A stretch of 36,790 bases of DNA from positions 11,910-48,699 of the forward strand of contig MPNW01000582.1 in assembly GCA_011800805.1 (NCBI GenBank), read 5' to 3'. Numbering within the stretch: the first letter of the stretch is position 1; every line of letters starts with the position of its first letter. Shown one piece after another: positions 1-12,500 of this stretch. Position numbers and translations under genes: made by a program. The stretch is from Hirudo medicinalis (Eukaryota; Annelida; Clitellata; Hirudinida; Hirudinidae). The notes beneath the pieces were generated by a model. That model searched no databases and was not told the DNA's origin. It was given only the letters and a program-made list of their open reading frames with translations.

Positions 1-55
1 TTAATAATATATATATTTAAGTAAGACATGTCCTATGTTGTTGTTTTCGTTCAAG

Positions 56-252
56 GGAACATGATGGCCAGGCCGAGTTCAGCCACTCTCAACAAAAAGG
101 CGGTGACCACAGCCATTTCGAACTGTCAGCTCAAGGATTACGATCAGGTCAGTCACAAGTTCAAAGTTCAGAGTTGTAATGCTACAACCAGCTTGCTTCC
201 TGTGATGTTTACAAAATTATTTTATAGGTGACATTATTAATTGCCATGGCTG

Positions 253-313
<61 letters not shown>

Positions 314-335
314 TAGAATAATAATAATAACAATA

Positions 336-379
<44 letters not shown>

Positions 380-1936
380 TGATAATGGGAGTCATATCCC
401 TTTACCTTCATCAGTACCTAAACAGTGTGACTTCATGAATATTAATGAGACAGTTGATAATTAATTCATTCCAGTGCACCACCTCCTCTGCAATGCAAAA
501 CAGCATCTGCTCCACCACTTCCGGTGTCAGGAGTTCAAGCTTTGAAGGTCAAAGTTCGTCTTTCGAAGGTCGAGGTCACGCTTTGACCCCGTCACAGTGT
601 TCCTCGGTTGGGAAGCTGCTGTCAGCAGTTCAGAAGATATCTGTGAGTAACGTAACAATAACAATAATAACAACAACAATAACAATAATAACAACAATAA
701 CAATAATGTAATGACCATGTAACAACCAAAGGAAGTGTAACATGTCAAACGTCATCATAATTTATGCAGGTCCAGGCAATGTCTCAGATGACAGAGATAC
801 AAAGGTATGAATATTCGAGCATTTTATCGTATCTTGTTAAGGCCGGCTCGGAAATACAAATTAACGACTGTTATTTTTATTATTATTACGACTTGCAATG
901 CCTCAACAAGTTTGTTCTCTCCCTCAGTCTCAACTTGCAACTGGCAGAAACTCGAGCAAGAAGCGAAAGAGGGGAGATGGCCAGAGAGTCGCCATCGTCC
1001 CCATCGTCGTTGTCTTCGTCCTGCCCTAACGACGACCTCACGCTGAACGTGGAAGTCTCTTCAATCTCGTGCACTTCCGGTACCTGTTCCGCCACTTCCA
1101 AGACGACGTCGTCGGTGGTGAGAGCCACTCTGTCCTCCCCGACCTCAGTTACCACCACCATTGCCACATGCATCTCCAGCACGACCATGGTGACTACTTT
1201 TTCCACCATGTCGCCACCATCGCTGGCTCAGGAGAGAGTGAAAGTGGTGCGCCCCACTTTCCTCCCCTTTTCCCCCCTGAAATTCCAGCCCCTTTACCCG
1301 AGAAAGTCTTCTCGCCAGGGAGAAGCAGATCAAACATTGGCGACTTCTGGATCGATATCTTTTCCATCTTCGTCCACCACATGCTCTTCTTCACTGGCTT
1401 CAACACCACAAACCGTTCCAAATGCAGATCGCTGTCAGTCCTTTCCAAAAAAATCTTGCGGTTCCGAAGCCGCCGGAATTCCAGGAAGCTTTGCCAAGAG
1501 CAAGGCCGTCGAAGATCTTTCCATGTACGAAGGGGATGGTCCAGGATTCGCCAGAGAACAGGAGCCGGCGAACGTTTCGACTCCTTCTGCCGAAGACTTT
1601 CTGAACGAATGCATCCTGGAATTGGAAAGCGTCGTGGACAACCACCTGAATATTTCCGACTCGCAAATAACCATCCTCGTCGACCCCTGTCCTGACAACA
1701 ACCTGAACATCGAAGAACCAAAAGATGGCAGCATCACCTGTTGCAGGAGCTGCAGTGAACTCTTCCCTACAGAAATATCCACGAGCAGCACTCCCAGCCT
1801 GCAAAAATCCTTTTCCTCGCAGACCATCGACAGGAAGAAGACTGACGAAACAATCCCGAAGAACAACTCCGAGAGGAAGGAAGGATCGATCGATCCTCCC
1901 AAAACACCGACTTCTCTCTCCTTGTATTTTAAATGA
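56..1936 (+). CDS. 3' part of an unrecognised Ser/Thr-rich protein gene (5' end outside window)
   Basis: Four joined exons are supported by junctions and phase: 56-147, 475-642, 770-804 and 928-1936, ending in a TGA stop. Acceptors are ttcaag, attccag, tatgcag and ccctcag; donors are cag/gtcagt, tct/gtgagt and aag/gtatga. About 434 residues are visible and the true start lies to the left. The second and third exons and the start of the fourth form a short, probably helical, charged stretch (AVQKISVQAMSQMTEIQR, then LAETRARSERGE). The 1-kb last exon is low-complexity Ser/Thr/Pro with acidic patches, and includes a leucine-rich FLNECILELESVVDNHLNIS segment and a Cys cluster (CCRSCSELF). I recognise no domain. 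It is probably the disordered C-terminus of a larger cytoplasmic or nuclear protein. Confidence is high that this is coding and nil for function. Confidence 0.7.
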
Positions 1937-3321
1937 CAGCATCATTTGCTTAAGTGTTCACTTGTTGTCCTTAGTTGTACAGTCATTGTTGATCTGGGAG
2001 TTGTTTGACCGCAGTTGCTAAAGTCGTGTCGAAAGAGTTCCCTGTTAAGAAACTAATATTGCACGAAAGAATGTTGCGATTGCGTGAGTTTAAAACACAC
2101 AACTTTTGGCATTATCATTGAAATTTGAATTATGAGAAATTTGAGAGGAGGAAAGTCCTTGAATGGGTCCCTCATGCCACAGATTTTGAATGTGATTTAT
2201 GATTCAATGGCAAGGATAAAAATACCAATTTAATTTCAGTTTTTTTTGGTATAAAATGGCACAAAATCTGAAATTCTCTCCTAGAATCAACAAATCATTG
2301 TGTTGATTCCTTATCACTTAATGTCTTGTGCTTAAATCGTCACTTGGTGTGTCACCAGCATCAACAGCTCTGTACATGGAAAAGATCACGCGATAGAGAG
2401 TGAGAATCCTTCTCAATAAAACATCGGTAATTGCTTGGATTTGTAGAATTGTCCTCTGCGATGATTCGTAGTTGTAAATTGTAACTGATGAAACTGTAAC
2501 TGTCCGACGTTTTACCTCTTTAAGATGTCTGCTCGTCTTCACGGCGATATTAGAGTGAGAATCCTCAATTTATATTTCATCGTCTTGTCTTCTGACTCTG
2601 GCGACGCATTTCAAACCTGTCACTGGCGATCGCTGACCAGAATTGTCTCGAGAGGAGACTGATTTTAACTGTTCGACTTATGGCGACTTTTCCATTCTAG
2701 ATGATTGCAGTGTCTGCATGACTATACTCTCGGCGGTTTCTGAGCGAAACAATACTATTCTTTTGTTTCATTGTGTTTGTTTTCGTTCTATAGCATTTTC
2801 GTGTCGAGTCTTTTTTTATATTCACGACGACTTCAAACACAGCAAGCACAGTTTCTAACGAACTTTGCGGTGCTACGTCTATGCGCTTCAGCTGGTTCTG
2901 ATATTATATATTATATATTATGTAAAGTTTTACTTTCAAGATGACAACTAAAAGCTATCTATAAAATATGTATTTGAGGCTTTTTGTTAATTGTCTAATT
3001 TCTAGAGACTCAATCGGTTACGAATGATCATGATATTGTCTTCCAAACTGCACTAGCCACCTTTTTTGCAGCATACCCTTTAAAATTTCACTATTTTTAT
3101 TGTCAATGTTTGAATTGAAGATATTCAATAGAATTTTCGGCAAAATTGATGGGTGCCTTTTTCATTTTGTGATTCAACTGGCTACAACCGAGTTCTCCCA
3201 CCTCCAGTATCGTGCTGAATGTAATCTGTGATGTTCACTCCACCCCGTTAGGTTGTTACTCTCTGCCAAAGAAACTCGTCTGACTTTTTATTTTGTATGT
3301 TTTGGGTCGCGGTTTTATAGT

Positions 3322-3327
3322 AATAAA
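3322..3327 (+). terminator. candidate polyadenylation signal (AATAAA) of the first gene
   Basis: AATAAA, 1.39 kb after the stop codon at 1936. An earlier AATAAA at 2415-2420 could be used instead. Neither can be confirmed without transcript ends. Confidence 0.35.
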
Positions 3328-4332
3328 CACTAGTTACATGCTTGAGATTTATTTTATCACTTGCCTCGGGGTTTGAATCTCAATGATCTAAGAGTTCCGC
3401 CGATGTTATATTCCAGCTTTCTCCCTCTCTAAGCCCAGACACGCGAAAATCGTGAAATGCTGAACGATCCTCAAATATTTCACTTGCCGGGTCGCACGTC
3501 CAGAGCTATTTAAAGGACCCTCGAGCAGCCAAGAGAATTTTAGACTGCTTGAACCGGCCTGTCGCATTCCTCTATGACATATTGGAGACGGATGCAGTTC
3601 GTTATTATACTCTGCAATGATATTAAGCAGATCCTCAGGAATGTGTTTATAAGCTCGCAAATACCTAACGCCTCGCTACTTGCTATCCTTCCGACTGGCA
3701 GTCACAAGGATCATTTGTTCTTCCCTAAAGTATTCTTTTGAATCAAAAGTTTCGATTGTTGACATGTGAATGGGCCGCACATCACTCGACTGATAATAAT
3801 GAAATGGGTCAAAAATAATTTGAATTATGGTGCAGATTCATTAAAGCTTAGCCTAATGAGGTCACAAAGTCCAGGTCAAAGAACGAGCTGCTCAATAAAA
3901 CTTATTAAACAGCAATAAATCACTCGCTGTCAGTTTTCTAATTTTAAATTAGAAAAAATTATAGCATTAAAGTCACTTATGACTGTTTAATAATTTGTTA
4001 TAAATAGTTTTATAATTAATACAGTTGCTTTTAATTAAAGTTCATCAATTTTAAGATAAATTAAATTTACACCCATGTTTTCCTATGCCATCCCTTTTTT
4101 GGTCGAATCGTCTGCATTTAAACACTTTAAGCGTTTATAGCTGGTTGAGGTGACTAAGTGAGATAGAATTCGTAGTTAGCAGTAATTGTGGATTCAGACA
4201 GGAAATATTTAATAATTATTTACTGAGAAAAGCGACTGACGACAGATTTATCAAATCTGGTGACAATCGCCTAGCTGAATAATTAAGGGAAGAAAATGGC
4301 CATGCATTGTGTTACACGGCTAGGTGGGCAGC

Positions 4333-4340
4333 TGACGTCA
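4333..4340. promoter_or_regulatory. palindromic CRE/ATF site upstream of tropomyosin
   Basis: Exact TGACGTCA, the binding palindrome of CREB/ATF factors. It lies about 130 bases before a TATA-like stretch (4470-4477) and 540 bases before the tropomyosin ATG. An 8-mer can occur by chance once in tens of kilobases, so only position supports it. Confidence 0.35.
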
Positions 4341-4876
4341 CTAGCGAAGATTATTAACATGATTGTGAAGCTAGCATTTCACAGTTCGGTCTTAGTCATG
4401 AGATCGTGCTAAGTTCCAAATATTTTGAATGTCGTAGCCTGTACGCGCCGGGTGGCCTCTGTGCTCTCGTATATTTAAGACTTTATCTCACGGATTCGTC
4501 AGGTGGTTTTTCAAGGCAGAGCGCAGTTTGCAGTGTGTCTAGGATATAATTTCGATAAATCCTCATTTAATCAAAGGTCTTTACCCCAGTAACAGTCTTC
4601 ACACTTAGGATAACGAAGCCAACAAGTGAGTGTTTATCGTTTTTAACCTTTTTTTTGCGATCAATCCGCGTGTAACGTCGTGCGTATGTAATTAAGAGGT
4701 GGGTATTTCTATATCGATTGCCATTTTGCGCATCTAGAGCTAACGCTTGACGAGTAACTGCGTATATTTTCAACGTTAAGTTCAGACCGTTGATAAGAAT
4801 TTTGACACCATAATATATCATACTATATCACATCTCCTATTGACCTTTTCATTTGTCTAAACGAAAGACAACGTGA

Positions 4877-5065
4877 ATGATGTCATCAACTCCAATGACC
4901 ATCCTGAAGATGAAGATGCAAGCCCTCAGAGATGAGGTGGACAAGTACAAAGACATGCTGGAAGACAAATGCAGAGATTATGATGAAGAAAAGCGCAAGA
5001 GGAGTGCTGTTAGTGTCGTTCATCTTTTAGATGATTCTATCTATGTATATTAATGTGTAATTATG

Positions 5066-5101
<36 letters not shown>

Positions 5102-8100
5102 TAATAATAATATAATAATAATGTCTAATTTTATATTGATTCAATTTTACTAATTTAAAAATTCTTGAATGCTCATTTATGTGTAAGAATTAAGTTGTAT
5201 TTATATATTTTCATCTTTTAGATGATTCTATCTATGTATATTAATATATACATATATTACACATCTATGTATATTAATGAGTAATTATGTATAATAATAA
5301 TAATAATATAATAATAATGTCTAATTTTATATTGATTCAATTTTACTAAATTAAAAATTCTCAAATGCTCATTTTATGTGCATGAATTAAACTGTATTTA
5401 TATATTTTCGATTGCTTTTAGATACTTTAAAAAGCGTTTTACCCGATTATTCGAGTGTCATTGTTCAATTTGAAAACATAATTAGCTTAGTTCATATCAT
5501 CTCAATTGTGATATCGTGATCAAACCCAGCCCATGTCAGAATTAAAATCATCGACAACTAACTTAATTACCTTAATAATTATTGGCAACTAGTCTGGAGT
5601 CAGGAGAAATACTTTAAATAATTGCTTGCAATTACAGTAATAGTAATTGCAGCAATAACATTTTGGACAGGTCACATATCATCAATGGAATGTTAATGTC
5701 TGAGCCATTTTGTTAAATTATAACTACTTTTACTAATATTTACTAGTGCTCACAATTTGTCAATGATCCAACCAGTTTAAGTTATTATTATGTCATTAAT
5801 AATACCTGCATTAACAATATTATTCGATTAATAATGATTAAATCCTGGTCGGAGGGTTCTAAGATCGCTTGTTTTCCACATTTGTCCAGCTGGAGTTGGA
5901 GATCGAGAGCCTCCAGAGGAAGGTTGGGTTGGTTGAGGAAGAGAACGACCAGAACGTCACGAAGCTTCACGACGCTCAGGCCAAACTCAACTCGCTCTCG
6001 AGCATTGCGGACGAACACGACAGGTGGGAGGATTTTGTGGAAATTAATGTCATTCACTTCTTCTTGGAATTCACACCTTTTCAAATTCATTCGCCGGTGA
6101 ATCATTCACACGAACATTTGAACATGCTCTTGCAAATCCAATTATGTCATTATAGCGTTTGTGCATTTGATATAAACTATTGTTGTCAACATTGTTTATT
6201 TTTAGGTGCACTTCATATTGATTGCAATTCATAACCTTTGAATCGTTTGACCATCACTTTTAATGTAGAATGATAATTCCACATTGTCTAGTCCATTTGG
6301 CCAAACAAACTAGACTTTCTTATTTCTGATCTAAGATGCTTGCAAAGGCAGACAAAACTAACGTATTGTTATTTAACAGCCAGAGAATGAACGTAATGAT
6401 GATCCAGAATTACATATTTCGATGTAATCCATCACATTTTTAATTAAAATTCGGTTATTTTTTAAATCTCGTAAACAGGAGCAGAAGGGTGTTGGAGAAT
6501 CAGCAGAGTGCAGTGGAGGACAAGCTCTCGGAACTCGAGAAGAAGCTCTGCGAGAGCAGAGAAGTCGAGAGAGAGGCCGAGAGGAAATACTCGGAGGTAA
6601 TCCGACATATCCCAACCGAGCTAACTAAGCAATCATTTCCTAAGTCCGTTAAATAATATTCGTCATTGCTCATTAGGCATTTGTTTCCCCATCACTGTTT
6701 AATTAGTGCCTGCAGGCTGATAAGTTGTTCTTGGTAATCGACCCTTCACTATCATAGAATTCATTTGCGACGTCTTTTATTCGTTTTGTTGATAATTTGT
6801 TAATATATTACTTATATATAATTATTATATATAGTTATTATATTTAATTAATTATTATAAATAATATATTATTAAAAAAATATAATATATATTTGTAAAT
6901 ATGAATGTAAACGACGTGAAATGTAACTTAATAATAATAATAATGATCTCATTGACCATTGATTACCACAGAATTTATTTATTTTGCATTCCGTTCGTTT
7001 TACTAAATCCCGCTGTCGGGATTTAACGCTGTTTGGACTGCCATAGAGTTGGAAATTATTTAAGATCGTATTTAGGAAATCTAAGGCTTCCTATGTTAAT
7101 CATCCTTATTATTGATATCTCTTATGATAATAATCGACTCCTCATATTTCCAGGCCTCGCGTCGCATAGTCATCCTCGAAACTGAATTGGAGAGAGCCGA
7201 GGAAAGAGCAGACTCCGCTGAAATGTTAGTTCACGCCGATGTCGATTTCTAAAATTCGGCCGTCGACTCCCAATGTCCCATGATTCAATAATTTCTGATG
7301 TCAGAAAATCTAACTGCTTAGCCGGTGTTCGCAGCTGACGAACATGCATGAAAAAAAAAAGTTCAATAAAATGCTTTGAACAAAAGCGACAGTGATGGAT
7401 GATTTTGGAAAACTTTCAAAATACAAAACAAAACAAAACCGGGAGTCTTCATTTCTCAAATTTTCTTTCAGGAAGTCCAAAAAATTGGAGGCAGACCTGA
7501 TCACTTCTACAACTCACCTCAAGTCTCTCGAGTTCAGTGAGGGAAAGGTGAAGATTGTTTGTCGCTCGCTATTATTCGTAATGAAGCCTCTTCGAGAGAG
7601 CCACGATAAATTAACCGTTATTACGATAATCTTGACTTTTACTTGCACTCCTCGTTAGATTCGTCACCGAGCTTGTAGATCTGACTGGAATGCTTTTTTA
7701 ATTTCAAGTTTTGTGTTGTTTCGACAAAACTTAATTAGCAAATTAATTTACAACTTTTGTCTCTTTTCTAAATCTACAGCTCAGCGAAAAAGAAGAGACC
7801 TACGAGACCACCATCAGGGAGTTGGCCACTCGATTGAAGGAGGTAATCGACCGAGTTGACTCGAAGCAATCGAATGTCGTCATCGTTGACTTTTCATTAT
7901 TCAATGCTATCCCTCGGGCCGTTGCCGTCGTCATCGCATTCCTGGCCTACAATTCAGTTTGAGTTTATCACCGACACGTTACCGATTATCAACGTAGTGG
8001 ATGTTTCGTTATTTACCGTGCCAACGACATTCATTCATCTCGTCTTGCGTCCCAAATCCAGTCGCTTATCCGATTAGGTTCCCGAGCTGAGGAATGTGGC

Positions 8101-8924
8101 AAATTTTCATAAAACTATCAAACTCCATCTCTGCGCGTTGTAAAACGAGATTCAAGGCTGGGTCGGGTTTCGTTGGATGGAAATAAATTTTATCCGATAT
8201 TCTCTTCAACAGGTTGAGCTGCAGTGCTCAGAACACGAGAGGCAAGCGTCGAAACTCCAGAAAGAAGTCGAAAGAATGGAAGGTTAGAAATTCTTCAACG
8301 TCTCCTTCGTCGACCGAGTTCCATAAAATATGAAAACTCAGGTGTCAAAAAAAGTTTAAAAAATTGAGAGCGGTCAGTCTGCAGGGTTACACGACACGAG
8401 TCCGACTTGATGCGCTCCACTCAAAGCATCGATGGAATGCATGTTTTGGAATGAAAGACTCAATAAAGGACACGCTGAGCTTCAATTCACGTTCAGTGAA
8501 AATACATTCGGCCAGCTTCGGCTGATGTCATCTGAAAAAGAAGAAATGCCAAACATGTTGTAAATAAGCAGACATCGTGTTAGTCTGTGATGTTAGCCTT
8601 CCTTACAGAACTTCCATATATGGGAAGTGCACTCGGTACTAATGAATTCATGCATTGTTGGAATAAAGCCCGGTCTCCTTTCGAGTCGAATTTTTCCTTG
8701 CCGCACTTTACGGACTGCAAATAAATCATAATGTCGTGGGAAGAGAGACAATTTTTCCTAATGGAAGTATAAGTTTTTATGGGAACAATATTCATTTTAG
8801 GCTAATAATTATTAAACGACACTACATTTTCCAACTTGCAGAGGAACTCGAAAGGGAACGCGACACGAGAAGGAAAGTGGAACAAGACATGGAGGCCTGT
8901 TTCCAAGAACTTCAGACTATTTAG
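4877..8924 (+). CDS. TPM: tropomyosin, low-molecular-weight (248-residue) form
   Basis: Coiled-coil dimer that lies along actin filaments and controls myosin and other actin-binder access. Exons: 4877-5008, 5890-6023, 6479-6596, 7154-7224, 7472-7547, 7780-7842, 8213-8282, 8842-8924. They sum to 248 codons plus stop, exactly the length of vertebrate short tropomyosins. The whole protein is heptad coiled coil without prolines after residue 6. The best family signature is ASRRIVILETELERAEERAD at the start of exon 4, matching the conserved (V/A)xRKLVxxExDLERAEERAE segment; exons 2, 5 and 6 match human exons 3-7 in order. The first exon (MMSSTPMTILKMKMQ...) corresponds to a cytoskeletal exon-1b type start. 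Two ATGs lie in tandem at 4877 and 4880; I took the first, but KMKMQ could suggest a slightly later start. No long-isoform first exon (MDAIKKKMQAM-like) and no alternative internal exon pair were found. Confidence 0.95.
5020..5409. repeat. tandem duplication of about 190 bp in tropomyosin intron 1
   Basis: Copy 1 spans about 5020-5210 and copy 2 5211-5409. Both begin tcatcttttagatgattcta and end in tatatattttc, and both contain tgtctaattttatattgatt and a short (TAA)n tract. Copies differ by substitutions, TAA-tract length and an insertion near 5246-5270 in copy 2. The unit begins 12 bases downstream of the exon 1 donor. Confidence 0.9.
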
Positions 8925-9590
8925 AAGATCGACGTTTCCCTGACGTCGAAAGACTTTGTAGCAAATCGTTCGTATCAAAGTCATCGCTCTATTTTTGTTC
9001 AAAGTGGACGTCGTCTTCAAGCATTGACCCACCACCGCTAGTCTGATCGTAAACAAGAGTTTATCTGTCCTCTCTCCCTGTTCGGACGTCGTGTCCTGCT
9101 TCGCTCTCGACTCCTCGTGTCGAATCACGTCCGTCCTGTCGCGCCATTTTCAACTCATATTTCGACCTAATCGTTTATATTTTTATTTTCTGATATGCAT
9201 TTTAACATCTTCGGCAATTGGCAAGAATGGGTTCGGCTCCCCGCATTGCCTTCATAGTTTCGTATTTATGAGGTTGTTCTGTCGACGTAGAATAAAGACA
9301 CGTAGGAATTCGTCTTCAAGTCTTTTGTCGCGAGGCCGCGTCCGACGGCCGACGAATGAAAGATGCGCTCGAAAGTCTTCCGAGTCCGAGTGAAAATGCA
9401 CTCGGAAAAAGTCTTTTGACGTGAAAACTCACCAGGCACGATTGCGAAGGCTTCGAAATATTGTGATGGAGGATGGATCAAATTCGAACTGAACGTGAAG
9501 TGGAATTTCCTACGAAACGAGTAATGTCATACGGCGAGGGAGGCGAACGTGTCGAACCATTGACGGTGAAATGAATTACACGTCTCTGGG
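8925..9590. other. shared 3' region of convergent tropomyosin and PICK1
   Basis: Stop codons of the two genes face each other 666 bases apart. A + strand AATAAA at 9291-9296 fits tropomyosin. On the - strand AATAAA occurs at 9187-9182, so PICK1 transcripts could overlap tropomyosin transcripts if that site is used. No other gene is seen. Confidence 0.5.
9291..9296 (+). terminator. candidate polyadenylation signal of tropomyosin
   Basis: AATAAA 367 bases after the tropomyosin stop codon; the only canonical + strand hexamer between the stop and the PICK1 coding exon. Confidence 0.5.
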
Positions 9591-12500
9591 CTAGGGGGAG
9601 TCGACGCAAACTAAAAGAGCATCGTCATCGCTCTGGATTTCAGCTGATCGTGACCGGCCACGTACTCCAGCGTCTTCAATCAGAGCATCATCTTTAGAAG
9701 CTTCGTCGTGATCGATGGCCGGAGGATGGCCGACGTCGTTGCTCGGGTTGCCCGCATCCGTCAGTATTTTATCGTCTTCTTCGAACTCCAGCATCTTGTC
9801 GTCGTTGTCGTCCTTATCGCTGACATCGCCTTTACTGATTTCGCTCGTTCGAGTTCCAACCATGAAGTCCTTTATGAACTCCTCAGAGGGAAATCTTGAA
9901 CTAATGGCCTCAAAGAAGAAATCTTCGTCCAAATCATCACCAGCCTCCAGACCACCGTTATTATTAGAATCGACACCCTCGATTTTACCACGGATGTGTT
10001 GATCGCTTGTCGGATCACCAAGATTTGAACTCTCGAGTGCATCATCACCTTTGGCACTTGGTAACTTGTGATCTTTGTCCTTGTAACAATTCCTGGGGCT
10101 ATCTTGAACAGCAGCATTGGAATTGTTGTTGGTGTCGGAAGCCTCGCCAAACCAACCCGAGAAGCCTTGGACCCCTTCTTTCTCCCTGAAAAGTGCTACT
10201 TTCTCCTCAAGACTTTCGAATGGATTAAAATCTGATTCTAGTGGCACTTTTGAATGCTGCTCTGAAGACTTCTTCAAAATGGAGGAGATTGAAGAATTGG
10301 CAGAGAGGCCGATCGGAGAATCGAGAAAGAAGTCAAAAAGATCCTTTTCTAATTTTGGCGAATCCTCCTGATCTCCAGAATCTAACAGCAGAGATTGGGG
10401 GAACTCGTCGTTCCCGATTTCGACGAGTTCGTCATCTCTTTCGACCGACGGACGTTCTTCCGCCTCTTCTTTGATAGTCGAAATGAAACCGGGAGATGTG
10501 TCGACAGAAGAGACCTCGTCCTCGTCGCAGCGGTCCTCGTCCGCGGGCATCCTACCGGTCGTGTTGTAGTCGAAGATGCCCCTCGACAGGTCGACCTCTA
10601 TGGGGAAGAGCTGGTTGTCCTTCATGATCCCGTGGTTGTCGGCGTGGCATCGAGCGAGAGATGTAACGAACCTCTGCAGCTGGAATACCATGTCCTGAAC
10701 TAGTGCACATAGAAATTATAATGTATCAAAGCTGAAACGGCCACAATCAATTAAATTACTTCAAAGATTTCCATCTCATCATCGAGAATTACGAATCAAT
10801 AACAATGGTTCGGCGATGTTACGACAGATGTTCGTGCAGTTGCAATCAGGCCTGTTGCCCAAATCATCATAGTTATGCAGCACTTTAATCATAATAATGA
10901 TAATACTACTACTACTACTAATAATAATAATAATAATAACAATAATAATAATAGTAATAATAATACTTTAAATTAGTAGACTTGAGTCAAATAAAAAAAT
11001 GAAATAAATAAATAAATAAACAAATAACCCCGTTTATTGTCGAGAAGCTCCAGTTTCACAAGTACGTCGTTTCTCATTTTGGCAAATTTTGACCGAGCCT
11101 CCTGGCGACATCTCAAGACTAATCTAGAAGAGCAAGAATTAAAAATGAGACCCAAAAACCAAGTCAGGAGCAACGAACAAAAAGCGGGATGGTAGAAATT
11201 AAATTCCGACATGCTCGGCATTCGTAAATGCACGACAAGACGAACAGAATGAAACGGTCCGGCCGACTGCTCCGTCGAACGGGCAGATACCGGACGGGGG
11301 AACAATGCACCCGAACGACCGACCTGTACTCGTAATTTCCAGTTTCGACCCTGTAAAGATACTCGTTGAGGGTGTTGCATGCATACTCCTCGTCGTCCAT
11401 CTCTTTCACTTTCAAACAGTACGACTGTCGGATGCACAGACACGAATCAAACAAATACTTAAACATTTAATCTCATTTAAATGTAAACAACAATAATACC
11501 ATCATTAATAATACCTCGAGTGTTACAGTAAGATAAAGTTATATTCTTAGATTGTATTGCAATATTTCCTCGGTGCATAAGCCGTGTTGCTTGAAAGTGA
11601 ATTACATTCAATACACAAAATTCTCAACAACAATTAAAGTCATAATCACTAAAAATAGATTTTTGTTTGTCCCTCATGAGGTATGGAGTCGGTACCACTT
11701 AAGTGTTACTATTAGTCATTTATCAACTGACCAAGTATTCAAACTTCGAGTCGAGATACTTCTTTATGGTGAGCTTCGTGTCGGGAATGGCCTTGCAAAG
11801 GTAGGTACTCAGGTCACTCATCATCTGGCAAATAATTATATTACAGGCTCTATTAATTATCATGATCACAACGACATTAATAATAATAATAATAATGAAT
11901 GATGATGATGATGATGATGATATACAAATATTGAAGATGAGAACCCACAAATAACGAGCATTTTTAAAAACACTTTTTCACAAAATATTGATCACAGTTG
12001 CTGTTTGGCCTCCTGAGTAAAATCGTTGTTCAGTGCAAGATGAGCCAACTGATGTCGAAAGTCGATGTCAATTCAAACGAACCATGTCATGATGACGTAG
12101 ACATATATTCGACGTGCTTCTCGACACAAAAAACATTTACCATTGCCAATATCGCCGCTGCAATGACCTTGAATTGTGACAGATATTCAAATCATCAATG
12201 CTATCTCCTAACCGGTTTTATGACCTTGATTAGATTGAGTGCATTCTTCTCCAGCTCCCTGTGAGTGTCACCGAACTTGCTGAAGACGAGGCTCGCCTGT
12301 GCCAGAGGTTCCCTCACCCCGATGCCCGAGAACACGTCCCCGAACGCTGGAGGTGTGAATTGGGTCGACGAGACCATTACTCGACGACAATATCATGTTG
12401 TGCAACACATGGAAGACGAAATGTGAAATAGCAATAACCAAGAAAAAGCAAATTCTCGATTCAAAAAATAAATAATCAATCAATAAGAAGTCGTCAAATT

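Larger units (their letters stand above)
1937..4876. other. 3' UTR of first gene, then upstream region of tropomyosin
   Basis: No coding exon seen in 2.9 kb. The first part is probably the 3' UTR of the Ser/Thr-rich gene, with AATAAA candidates at 2415-2420 and 3322-3327 and a 9-bp-stem hairpin at 2284-2309. From about 3340 the sequence is AT-rich and unremarkable. The last 550 bases hold a palindromic CRE and a TATA-like box that could be the tropomyosin promoter. The short ORFs in this stretch show no splice context or family resemblance. Confidence 0.5.

Noticed and set aside
217..411. Open frames made of poly-Ile, poly-Tyr, poly-Asn or poly-Leu here and at 19419-19838, 21100-21377, 32206-32525
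   Set aside because: They are translations of (TAA)n-type microsatellites without splice context or start signals.
886..1945. Several long antisense and out-of-frame ORFs across the last exon of the first gene
   Set aside because: They are shadows of the GC-richer coding exon 928-1936; only the + frame joins the upstream exons in phase.
5788..6234. Longer open frames reading through tropomyosin exon 2 on both strands
   Set aside because: Only 5890-6023 on the + strand is coding; the extensions run into intron after the gtggga donor, and the antisense frame is a shadow.
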